A stretch of DNA of 64,000 bases, taken from Azolla caroliniana (Eukaryota > Polypodiophyta). The stretch covers positions 8,866,001 to 8,930,000 of the forward strand of contig JBHGNT010000012.1 in the NCBI GenBank assembly GCA_043228905.1, given 5' to 3'. Numbering within the stretch: the stretch's first letter is position 1; each line of letters begins with the position of its first letter. This document shows positions 39,639 to 49,233 of the stretch, piece after piece. Both the position numbers and the translations under genes were made by a program. The notes beneath the pieces are model-generated. The model had not been told where the DNA came from and did not search any database. It was given only the letters and a program-made list of their open reading frames with translations.

Positions 39639-41828
39639 GTTCGGAGCGTTCCAGACTGCGGTGTGTACAAGGGAGAATACACCCTCATTCTTCGACTTAC
39701 AGTCGATGCTCCTTGTAGAGGAGAACCACACCGGTGCATCTACCAGTGCATCCTCGGACAGCCGAATGCTGTACACAGGAACGGATCGGCACTGTGGGCG
39801 TGATGGAAGAGGTGGGTCGTCACGCAATGGAGGCGGCCGGCAAGAGCAGGAACGGAGGCACTATGAGTGTGCCGACAGTAGTTCCGAGACTTCCACAAGC
39901 AAGGGGAGTCAAGGCGGTGCCGGAGGCCGGCAAGACAAATCCGCTACGGAATGCTGGTATTGTGGCAAAAAAGGCCACAGGGAAAGGGAGTGCTGGAGAA
40001 AGCGTGCCGATTCGGACAAATCCGGATCCGGCAAGACCGGTAAGGATGGCCGGCAAAACTCGCACTACGCAAACGGATCAGGAGGATCCGGAACCGGAAA
40101 GGCCGGTAAGGGGCCAGCCTTGGTGATGAATCAAAAGGCAAACTCAATGAAGAAGAACACTTCCAAAACGGAGGAAGTGTGGTATGTTGATTCCGGCGCA
40201 TCGAACCACATGACGAGCCACAAAGAGTGGTTCTCCTTTCTTGAGAACCCGGATCAACCAGGAGTAGTCGAAACCGGAGACGACACTCCACACCCAATCG
40301 TGCACGTCGGATAATTCCATGTAAGCCACGTCGGACAGAAAGGGAAGCTGATGAACGTATTACACGTTCCGACGATCACGAAGAACCTGGTGTCCGTCGG
40401 TCAAATTGTCGACCAGGGGATGCAGATGCGGTTTACGCACCTCGGGTGCTTCATTGAGGATGAGGGCGAAGTCATTGCGCAAGGGCGTAGAGACGTGAGG
40501 ATGTTTATCCTCAACACCAATGACATTGGCACTGCTCTGTTCGCGAAACGACAGAAGGTCGAGTCGGACATTGACCTATGGCACAAGCGGATAGGCCACG
40601 TCAACTACCATAGGCTTCAAGACCTGCAAACGAAACAAGTCGTTTTCGGTTTGCCAAAGTTCGGCGGCCGGAGAGCCGAAATTTGTGAAGCCTGCCAACT
40701 TGGGAAGCAACACCGGCTTCCATTCCCCACCGAATGGAACCGGAGCCGTAACAAGCTTGATCTCATCCATTCGGATGTGTGGGGACCGGCACAAAGCAAA
40801 GTGTAAGCCTTGGCGGGAGCTGGTACTTCGTCTCCTTCATCGACGACTATACTCGACATACTTGGATCTACCTCATTGAGCGGAAGAGCGAAGTCTTCGA
40901 CAGTTTCCGGAGCCTCCAGAAGATGGTGGAACGGGAATCGGAGAGGAAGATCAAATGCCTTCGGTTGGATGGCGGAAAGGAATATTTTTCCGGCCAATTC
41001 ACTAGTTATCTGCAGCAGAAGGTAATTCGGTGAGAGTTCAACTGCAGATACACACCAGAGCAAAATGGTGTGGCCGAAAGGAAGAACGGGACACTCGTCG
41101 AAGCGGCAAGGACAATGTTGGAGGAGAAGAGTATGCCCCGGTTCTACTGGGCGGAGGCGGTCCAGATGGCCGTCTACATACAAAACCGCATTGGTGACAA
41201 GGTGTCAGCTCATGAGCTGTATTTCGGGCGCAAGCCGAACTTAAGACACCTTCGGATATTCGGCAGCATAGCGTATGTGCATGTGCCGGATCAGAAGCGA
41301 AGGAAGCTGGATGCAAAATCGGAAAAAATGCATCCTAGTCGGCTATGCTCAAGAGCAAAAGGGGTATAAGTGCTATAACCCCCGGACAAAGGAAGTCCGA
41401 GTTAGCCGGGATGTCGAGTTCGATGAATCGGCATCCTGGTACTCTGTACCAACTCCGACTTCCGATCCCGACCCAATGCCGGAAGATTAGGCCAGTGAGC
41501 ATGAATCAGCCCTGGCAGAGGATGATGATGTAGGTACTCAAGATGAGAGTCCGGAATCGTTACGGTTGAGTGGACCGAACGAGCGACTGAGTCGGTTGGA
41601 CCAGTCGGATGAGGAGACGGCAAGTGGTGGAGACTCTGCCGTGCTCTCCCCGCGCAAGGAACCGAGGAAACGGTTCACGCGCAAAGAGAAAGGGAAAAGG
41701 AAGATGCCGGAATTTGAAACCGGCATCGATGAGTCGGATCGGTGCATATCCGACTCCAGAAAGGAGAAAGGCAGATCTTCGGCAACGAAGACCGAACTGG
41801 CCAAGAAGGGCCTCAAATCAGGTGACGG
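39639..41828 (+). pseudogene. copia gag end, protease, integrase (D)
   Basis: After the duplication GTTCG the frame gives the gag C-terminus, zinc knuckle CWYCGKKGHREREC (near 39952), protease VWYVDSGASNHM (catalytic site intact), a stop at 40312-40314, the HHCC region (LWHKRIGHVNYHRLQ), and integrase with LIHSDVWGP, LRLDGGKEY and EQNGVAERKN. Frameshifts occur near 40800 and 41330 and stops near 41030 and 41488. An acidic, Ser-rich linker (41480-41828) follows, interrupted by gypsy C at ACGG. Confidence 0.9.
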
Positions 41829-41894
41829 TGTCGTGAAGAATGTGCTTCACAATATAAAAATGAGCTTAAATGTTGTATTTAATAATATTTGAGA

Positions 41895-41948
41895 GACTTG
41901 AACCCACATCCTTATATACGATGTACAATGTACATACCACTAGGCTAG
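41895..41948 (-). other. tRNA-like module 1 in C 5' LTR
   Basis: Minus strand: A box TAGCCTAGTGG (41938-41948) and B box GGTTCAAGTC (41895-41904) at tRNA spacing. Repeated in the 3' LTR at 48413-48466. Confidence 0.6.
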
Positions 41949-42029
41949 GCTATTTATTTGTAAAAGTGTGTAATAAATGTGCTTCATGATATAAGAATGA
42001 AGCTATATATTGTATTAAGTAAAATTGAG

Positions 42030-42083
42030 GGACTTGAACCCTCAACCTTGAATACCAAGCACCAAGCATACACCACTAAGCTA
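42030..42083 (-). other. tRNA-like module 2 in C 5' LTR
   Basis: Minus strand: A box TAGCTTAGTGG (42073-42083), B box GGTTCAAGTCC (42030-42040). The T arm is perfect: GAGGG, loop TTCAAGT, CCCTC. The acceptor arms do not pair. Repeated at 48548-48601. Confidence 0.65.
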
Positions 42084-42174
42084 GGTTAGTTATTTTAGAA
42101 TGCATTTTCATCATTATAATTATCTCATATCTATTTTCATACATAGCCATCATTCATCACATGCAATGCATGTG

Positions 42175-42186
42175 CGCCAAATGGCG
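42175..42186 (+). promoter_or_regulatory. palindrome CGCCAAATGGCG in LTR C
   Basis: With the preceding G it contains GCGCCAAA, an E2F-type site, amid CATGCA words. It lies about 75 bp upstream of the TATA box. Repeated at 48693-48704. Confidence 0.55.
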
Positions 42187-42260
42187 ATCATGCATTACAT
42201 GTAACTCATGCATTGCATGCATGCCATGCTCCCATACATTACCATATGCATGGCAACACT

Positions 42261-42268
42261 TATAAAAA
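42261..42268 (+). promoter_or_regulatory. TATA box of C 5' LTR
   Basis: TATAAAAA followed by GAGGGGAAAGGG, the same context as in LTR B. The 3' LTR copy is at 48779-48786. Confidence 0.65.
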
Positions 42269-42341
42269 GAGGGGAAAGGGAAAACAAGGAGGGGAATCAA
42301 GAGAAAGTTAGAGAAATAAGATAATAAAAAAAAAAACAAGT

Positions 42342-42395
42342 TAGCTTGTTGGTGAAGAGGCTCGTGTTTTCAAGTTGGAGTCAAGAGTTCGAATC
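42342..42395 (+). other. tRNA-like module 3 in C 5' LTR
   Basis: Plus strand: A box TAGCTTGTTGG (42342-42352), B box GAGTTCGAATC (42385-42395). With the A box at position 8, GTTCGA falls at 53-58 exactly. Repeated at 48861-48914. Confidence 0.6.
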
Positions 42396-42719
42396 AAGGG
42401 TCGGTAGAGAAAGGGTTCATCTTGCTACCAAACATTGTAAAGTTGGTAAAATCTTGTATTCGTAATACACATCATGTTCACATCATATACTTTTTTGTCT
42501 TAAATCATACTTTGTGTCTATCTTGCGTCTTGAATCATACATTGCCTCTATCTTTTATCTATACTAGTCTCTCTCTCACACATATTACTTTAAACTATTA
42601 TTCTTCATATCCTTTATCTTCCTAACATTTGAGCGCAAGCCTTATAAAAGTTCCTTCAACTCCCCTTAACCTTAGTCCCTGCGACTTCGCCGCACGAACC
42701 ACAACTACCCCGACACATT

Positions 42720-42736
42720 TGGTGAACCCGACGTGA
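42720..42736 (+). promoter_or_regulatory. primer-binding site of C
   Basis: TGGTGAACCCGACGTGA, four bases after the LTR, identical to that of B. Confidence 0.75.
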
Positions 42737-42754
42737 AGGCGGCGACGAGGAGAA

Positions 42755-44869
42755 ATGGAAGAGCAAATGAGGCTTATGTGTACGATGATGGAACGAGTGA
42801 TGCGGGAACAAGGGATGATGGCAAGCATCGACAAAGCCGTCGACAATATTCTCACACGAGTAGGAATCTTCGAAGGTATAAATTTAACAAGATTTCTGAA
42901 GATTTATAATGAAGAAATGCTTAAACGCGGTGTCGACGAAGCTACAAAAATTAATAGCTTTAGTCGAGTCGCTGCGATTGGGCTACAAGAGAGGATCCAA
43001 GAGCTCCAAAGGGAGAATCAGACATGGACAACATTCGAAAGGGCATTACTCAATGAATACAACCTCAATGATATGTCAAGGATGACAAGGCGAGCTTTCA
43101 TGGATTGGGTAGAGTCTAATAAACATTTAAGTGTTTTGGAAGTATTAATAGAGTTTTCTGAAAGATTTGAGCAACTAAATGTTAGAGATAGAAATATAAT
43201 AGTGCCAGATAAAGTAATATTGTTTCTACAAGCTACTAATATTAAAGACAGGAAGGACTTGGGAATGCTTTTAGAAGATCAGAATAGTCCAAGTGGACTT
43301 ACCGAAGATTGGGAGGAGGTGAAAAGGGCGTGCGCCCATTTCTGCAAAAGAAAGTTATGGTTTATGGAGTTGCCCGATAGAAATGATGAAGAAACGGTGA
43401 ACGAGTTGGGAGAAAAGAAAATAGAAGAATCACTCTTACACGAATTAGTGAAAGGCATGAAAGACTTGTCGATCAAAGTGACGAAGCTAGAATCGGGACA
43501 AAGCTCGACTTCATCAAGGCAGGGAGGTGGAATGGTCCGAAGGTGTATGTGGTGTGATAGTATCGACCACCAGAAGAAAGATTGTCAAGAGCATAGGGAT
43601 GCTCTTAATCATAATAAAATCTACTATGAAGATGGCAAGATTCACTCAACTGAGACTCGACAACCACTTCAACTCAACTTCGGGCAAGGAGGAATGAAAA
43701 GGCTAATGGAAGATGCCGAGAGAGAAACGACTCAAGCGATACAATCCGTGGCAACCTTAGGATTGCGCGTAGAAGACTCATATGGTGGATCTGGCTTTTG
43801 GCAAGATGTGATGGATTATGCAAGAAAAGGGAAGGTTCGAGTGGATGAATTAAAAAGAGCGGGAGATGAAATACGAAACTTCACTGGATGGAATGATCCA
43901 GTAGACGCGCTATCAGCATTCGCTCAAGTGAATGCACAAGATGTGCTAGGGGAAGAGAAGCGGAAGAGAGCTGAGGAAGCTGATCCGACAAAGAGACATG
44001 AGACACAAGAACAAAAGAGAAGGGAGATGGAAAAGGGTGGTATTGAGCCGAAGGAAGCTGATAAAGTAAAAGGAAAGACAGGCCCATCTTTCAAGCTTGC
44101 CTCAGACATAGAAACAACGACGGATATAAAAAAGGTACTAGAAACAAGAATATTAAATAGTAAGGTAGAATTTACTTTAAGAGAAGTGTTGGGTATAGCA
44201 AAGAAAGAATTTCATGAAGTTATCATAGATATTATTAGAAGGAAGAGACAGGTGATGGAGGAAATTACGGGAGGGTGTGCAGCAACACTCCAAGATTTGT
44301 ATGGTGGCACCATCAATGCTGGAAGTGTAAAAAACCAGAATGATGTTGGCGTCCATGAAGGGGATAGGAGTCACTATACAAGGGACCATTGGGCTCGAGC
44401 AACAACGGAGGCACCTGCAAAAATTGGGGAGCAGCAAATTCCATGTATTGCTTTGATCGATCATGGATCAGAGATTAACATGATGTCATCGGAATTTTAC
44501 GCTCGAGGACGATGGCCAATCGACAAGAATCATGGGTGGAAAATAAGAGCTGCCACAGAAACTACGGAGGATCTATTCGGAGCATGTCCTAGTGTGAAGG
44601 TAACAATTGGTGATGTCTCAGTGAATCAAAATTTCTTTGTGCAGGATCGATCAACCTACCCCGTCATCCTTGGCCAGCCCTACATCACCGCAGTGAGGAT
44701 GGAAACAAAGGTTATTGATGATGGTTCGGCTTTCGCGAGAATCAAGAGTCAAGATGGAAGAAGGACTGTCCAATTCTTAACTATGAGGCCCAACCATGAA
44801 AGAAACAAAGAATGCTTGAGGGAACATCCAATTCAAGAGATGGATGAAGAGTTTTCCCAGGATTTTTAG
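42755..44869 (+). CDS. gypsy gag-protease (C)
   Basis: 704 codons from ATG at 42755 to TAG at 44867-44869, open throughout. The N-terminal 200 residues are capsid-like, with a coiled, charged character. A zinc knuckle CMWCDSIDHQKKDC (CX2CX4HX4C) starts at residue 264. A Lys/Glu-rich linker follows (about 390-450). The protease motif ALIDHGSEINMM has its Asp at residue 569, with the usual Ser/Thr of D-S/T-G replaced by His. ILGQPYI fits the second protease motif. Pol lies in the -1 frame just after the stop. This is the only complete reading frame of the gypsy lineage in the window. Confidence 0.88.
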   Translation: MEEQMRLMCTMMERVMREQGMMASIDKAVDNILTRVGIFEGINLTRFLKIYNEEMLKRGVDEATKINSFSRVAAIGLQERIQELQRENQTWTTFERALLNEYNLNDMSRMTRRAFMDWVESNKHLSVLEVLIEFSERFEQLNVRDRNIIVPDKVILFLQATNIKDRKDLGMLLEDQNSPSGLTEDWEEVKRACAHFCKRKLWFMELPDRNDEETVNELGEKKIEESLLHELVKGMKDLSIKVTKLESGQSSTSSRQGGGMVRRCMWCDSIDHQKKDCQEHRDALNHNKIYYEDGKIHSTETRQPLQLNFGQGGMKRLMEDAERETTQAIQSVATLGLRVEDSYGGSGFWQDVMDYARKGKVRVDELKRAGDEIRNFTGWNDPVDALSAFAQVNAQDVLGEEKRKRAEEADPTKRHETQEQKRREMEKGGIEPKEADKVKGKTGPSFKLASDIETTTDIKKVLETRILNSKVEFTLREVLGIAKKEFHEVIIDIIRRKRQVMEEITGGCAATLQDLYGGTINAGSVKNQNDVGVHEGDRSHYTRDHWARATTEAPAKIGEQQIPCIALIDHGSEINMMSSEFYARGRWPIDKNHGWKIRAATETTEDLFGACPSVKVTIGDVSVNQNFFVQDRSTYPVILGQPYITAVRMETKVIDDGSAFARIKSQDGRRTVQFLTMRPNHERNKECLREHPIQEMDEEFSQDF

Positions 44870-44870
44870 A
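44861..44870 (+). promoter_or_regulatory. putative -1 frameshift site at gag/pol junction
   Basis: GAT TTT TAG A at the gag stop, the same ten bases as in B. The -1 frame is open here (GFLDRA, then SPSIKENPI) and leads into pol. Confidence 0.5.
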
Positions 44871-45784
44871 TAGGGCTTTTACAGGTAGGGGCTGTGATAG
44901 CCCGAGCATAAAAGAAAACCCCATAAATAATAATGTAAATAAAGATATTCCTTGTACAATCTCATCTAATGGTGCTACTTTTATACTAAAAGTAAATAAT
45001 AATAAAATACAAAATTCTTTCGAGTACTTTAAGTGTTCTGGATTAATAGATGATGATGAAGAAATTCAGGATATGTTTGAAGAATTAAGTTTTGAAGATA
45101 CAATAACTCATTTGGAAGCAATGGAAGAAGACAACGAAATCCAAGTTCCTGTCCATTCAATCAAGATGTATGAGGTCATTGAAGAAGTTGCTCGAAAGGA
45201 TCATGAAGCACATGTACTAACAAATTACAAGATAGTGGAGAAGAAGGTTCGTCCTATTGTTGCTCCACTTCCAGGGGATAGTGAAAAGGCAATCAAAGAA
45301 GCAGCCACAGAGCCAATGATCACAGACCCACGAAAGGTAGGACATGTGTTTACTTTGGAAAGAATACAAGGGATGAAAATAGGAGGGGATGACTTCCTAT
45401 TACCCTCTGAAGAAAAGCAGTTCAGGGAGATGTTAAAAAGGCATGGAAAGGCGTTCGCATTCCAACCGGAGGAAATAGGGTGTGTGGATCCAGAAATTGT
45501 GGAGCCCATGGTTATATTCACTATCCCTCATATTCCATGGAACTTTAAGCCAATACCCATGCCTAGGGCTAGAATCCCTCAACTATTAGAACTTTTGAAA
45601 GAAAAGATAAGGATGGGTATCTTGGAACCATCGAACGCTCCTTACTCGAGTCGATGGTTCACTGTGTTAAAGAAAGATGGGTGACTCCGATTTATCCAAG
45701 ATATGCAACCCGTGAATAAGGTAACAATCTGAAACTCGGGAGTAGGGCCAATTGTGGATGAGTTTGCTGAGATGTTTGCAGGAA

Positions 45785-45844
45785 GAGCTATATATTCAAT
45801 GGGAGACCTTTATTGAGCTATATATTCAATGGGAGACCTTTATT
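45785..45844. repeat. 30-bp tandem duplication at RT motif A of C
   Basis: Two copies of a 30-bp unit starting GAGCTATATATTCAATGGG. It is in frame, but the junction creates a TGA. Confidence 0.92.
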
Positions 45845-48334
45845 CCGGGTATGATCAATTTCAACTTGCTATCAAAAGTCGAGATATAACTTCTATCAAG
45901 ACACCTATAGGGTTAGTACGGATGTGCACCTTGCCGCAAGGAGCGACCAACTCAGTGGCGCATATGATGAATGGAATGAACAAGGTACTTCGTGATTTTA
46001 TTCCTCATATTACAATGCCTTTTCTAGATGATGTTCCAATTAAGGGATGCAAGGAGGAAGAGAAGAACGAGGAATTGGACGAAAGTGGTTGCCGTCAATT
46101 CGTTGCTGATCATATCAAGGATTGTGAGAAGGTGCTATCAAGGATGGAAGAAGTGCATTTGACCTTATCAGGGGCGAAGTCAATATTTGGGGCAAAAGAG
46201 ATATTAATAGTTGGTCATATGTGTGGCTCGTATGGGAGAAAGCCATCCCCAACCAAGGTCAATGCAATTCAAAATATGCAAGAGGAATGTACATCCATCT
46301 CAGAAGTACGAAGGTTTCTGGGGGTATGTGTTTTTTACTGTAAATGGATTCCGCATTATGCCCATTTATCTGAACCTTTATATAGACTCCTAAGAAAAGG
46401 AGAGACATTTGAATGGAGTGAAGAGCATTCAGAGGCAATGAAGAAATTGAAGTACTACTTGGCACAAGCTCCACTATTAAAGCAACCAGACTACACCCGG
46501 CCCATATATCTCACAGTAGACTCTAGTCCCATTGGAATTGGATGGGTGATAAGCCAACAAGATAGGGAAGAAAGGTATCCAGTCCGATTCGGGGCAAAGG
46601 TTCTTAGTGGTCGACAAAGAAAATATGCACAGGTGAAAAGAGAGCTATGGGGGATAGTAACAGTTGTAAAGACAGACAAAGATTACTTAATTGGTGCTGA
46701 AGTAATAATAGAAACTAATTGTTTGCCTATTCTGGGTATCATAGCTAATTGTGATATTCCAGATCAAGCCATGTTAAGATGGTGTATCTATATTAGATCA
46801 ATCAACCCTGAAGTTCGACATATCTCTGGGAATAGAAATGCAGTAGCAGATATGTTATCAAGAGCAAGGTATGAGGAAGAGGAGATTCCAGACTCGGACG
46901 ATGAGGACAAAGAACAAACAGTCCTTACCACAAGCATTACTCGGGAAGGAGGAATGCAGTTTCTAGAAGAAGAGTATGAAGAAGAATTCAAGGAAATAGG
47001 GAAATACCTACAAACCCCTGACAAGTACAAAGGTCGATCTGGAAAAGAGTTCGCATAGTTTCGCAAGAAAACCCATAAGTTCTTCCTGCATGAAGGATAT
47101 CTATGGCGACATCCGAAAACCAAGACTGGAAACCCGCAAAGAGTAATAGGTTCTGAAGGGCAAAGAAAGGAGATAATCAGAGAGCTGCATGACAAAGAAT
47201 GGGTTGGTCATTGAGGAGTGTGGGCCACTTTCAGTAAGATTAAAGAACGATTTTGGTGGCCTCGATACTATGAGCAAATAAAAAAGTATGTGGAAAATTG
47301 TCCCACTTGTCAATATTATTCAAATGTAAAATTTTGTGATGAATTACACCCAACATACTCACCGGGGGTGCATTACAAGTGGATGATAGATTTGGTAACA
47401 ATGCCACTTGGAGTAGGACCAAAAAGATACTTGGTTCTTGCTAGAGAAGATCTAACAAATCAAGTGGAAGGTCGTTCATTGCAAACAAAAGGGACATTAG
47501 GAGTATGTCAATTCATCTTGGAGGACATTGTTTGTAGATATGGATGTATCGGGAAGATAGTGGCAGATAGGGGAGAACTCAATTCTGCGGAAGCTCAAGA
47601 TTTTTTCGACAAAATAGGAATTCGGCTTTCTTTGACAACGACGTACAATCCAGAAGCTAATGGAAAGGTAGAAAGGGGACATGGGCCAATAGTCAAAGCT
47701 TTGGCAAAGGCATGTAGAGGACGGGTTAGTGATTGGCCAAAAACCTTACCCTATGCACTATGGGCTGATAGGACAACTCACAGCACTGTTACTGGATATA
47801 TGCCTGCAGAATTAATCACAGGACAGAAGCCAATAATGCCAATTGAAGAAAAGATAACTACATGGGCTGTGTTGCCTTGGGAATCGGAAATGAGTAGGGA
47901 AGATTTACTTGCAGTTCGAATACGACAACTTCAATCAAGGATAGAAGACATAGAAAAAGCAGCTACTAGATTGAAAGAGGCAAGAATCAAGAATAAGGAC
48001 AGATTTGACAAGATGAAAAGAATACGACCAAGAAAGGTGCAAGAGGGAGATTGGGTATTAGTATATGATAATAGCCTAGATAATCAATACAGTACTATTC
48101 GGAAGTTTGCAAAAAGATGGTCTGGACCTTATGAAGTTAGGAAAATAACAGATAAAGCCACATATTTCCTCAATGAATTAGATGGGACAGAAATTCGTAT
48201 CCCAATTGCAGGAAAAAGGATTAAAATATTTAAAAGGAGGGAGTCATTAGAGCCGGAATTTTATGAAGAAGTAGAAGACCTAAAAGAATTGGAAGAAGTG
48301 TTGGATGAACTCTGCACAACCAATGTGCAAGTTC

Positions 48335-48346
48335 AGAGGGGGTGGG
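48335..48346 (+). promoter_or_regulatory. polypurine tract of C
   Basis: AGAGGGGGTGGG directly before the 3' LTR. It also codes for the last residues of pol, and the stop TGA lies in the LTR (TGTCGTGA). Confidence 0.85.
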
Positions 48347-49233
48347 TGTCGTGAAGAATGTGCTTCACGATATAAAAATGAGCTTAAATGTTGTATTTAA
48401 TAATATTTGAGAGACTTGAACCCACATCCTTATATACGATGTACAATGTACATACCACTAGGCTAGGCTATTTATTTGTAAAAGTGTGTAATAAATGTGC
48501 TTCATGATATAAGAATGAAGCTATATATTGTATTAAGTAAAATTGAGGGACTTGAACCCTCAACCTTGTATACCAAGCACCAAGCATACACCACTAAGCT
48601 AGGTTAGTTATTTTAGAATGCATTTTCATCATTATAATTATCTCATATCTATTTTCATACATAGCCATCATTCATCACATGCAATGCATGTGCGCCAAAT
48701 GGCGATCATGCATTACATGTAACTCATGCATTGCATGCATGCCATGCTCCCATACATTACCATATGCATGGCAACACTTATAAAAAGAGGGGAAAGGGAA
48801 AACAAGGAGGGGAATCAAGAGAAAGTTAGAGAAATAAGATAATAGAAAAAACAAACAAGTTAGCTTGTTGGTGAAGAGGCTCGTGTTTCCAAGTTGGAGT
48901 CAAGAGTTCGAATCAAGGGTCGGTAGAGAAAGGGTTCATCTTGCTACCAAACATTGTAAAGTTGGTAAAATCTTGTATTCGTAATACACATCATGTTCAT
49001 ATCATATACTTTTTTGTCTTAAATCATACTTTGTCTCTATCTTGCGTCTTGAATCATACATTGCCTCTATCTTTTATCTATACTAGTCTCTCTCTCACAC
49101 ATATTACTTTAAACTATTATTCTTCATATCCTTTATCTTCCTAACATTTGAGCGCAAGCCTTATAAAAGTTCCTTCAACTCCCCTTAACCTTAGTCCCTG
49201 CGACTTCGCCGCACGAACCATAACTCCCCGACA
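48347..49233 (+). repeat. 3' LTR of C
   Basis: 887 bp, with the same modules as the 5' LTR: antisense tRNA-like pairs 48413-48466 and 48548-48601, palindrome 48693-48704, TATA 48779-48786 and sense pair 48861-48914. Confidence 0.95.

Larger units (their letters stand above)
41829..42715 (+). repeat. 5' LTR of C
   Basis: TGTCGTGAAG to CCCCGACA. In element sense it holds two tandem 138-bp modules (from 41841 and 41979), each with an antisense tRNA-like box pair; an ATGCAT block with CGCCAAATGGCG (42175-42186); TATAAAAA (42261-42268); and a sense tRNA-like pair (42342-42395). The first 22 bases can form a hairpin (GTGAAG AATGTG CTTCAC). Confidence 0.95.
44861..48354 (+). pseudogene. gypsy pol: RT, RNase H, integrase (C)
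   Basis: Reading from the -1 frame: linker, reverse transcriptase, RNase H (TVDSSPIGIGW, RELWG, ETNCLP, VADMLSR), integrase HHCC with CPTCQ, DDE residues in WMIDLVT, VADRGEL and NGKVERG, and a GPY/F module (SGPYEV, then IPIAGKRIKIFKRR). The RT box is MPFLDDVPIKG. TGA codons interrupt at 45682 and 45730, a 30-bp tandem duplication with a stop lies at 45785-45844, and further stops occur at 47056 and 47212. The Asp of the third RNase H motif is Asn (ETNCLP). C is therefore not autonomous. Confidence 0.92.
41829..49233 (+). mobile_element. Ty3/gypsy element C inserted in D
   Basis: Two 887-bp LTRs (41829-42715 and 48347-49233) with the duplication ACGG (41825-41828 and 49234-49237), or ACGGT if the shared T is counted. 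Order gag-PR / RT-RH-IN. The primer-binding site, LTR ends and pol match element B. The two LTRs differ at about ten positions by eye, yet pol has several stops. Confidence 0.96.

Noticed and set aside
41895-42395. Functional tRNA genes at the A-box/B-box pairs
   Set aside because: The boxes and spacing fit, but acceptor stems do not pair, anticodon arms are poor and they repeat exactly in both LTRs of the element. They are reported as tRNA-like modules, not tRNA genes.
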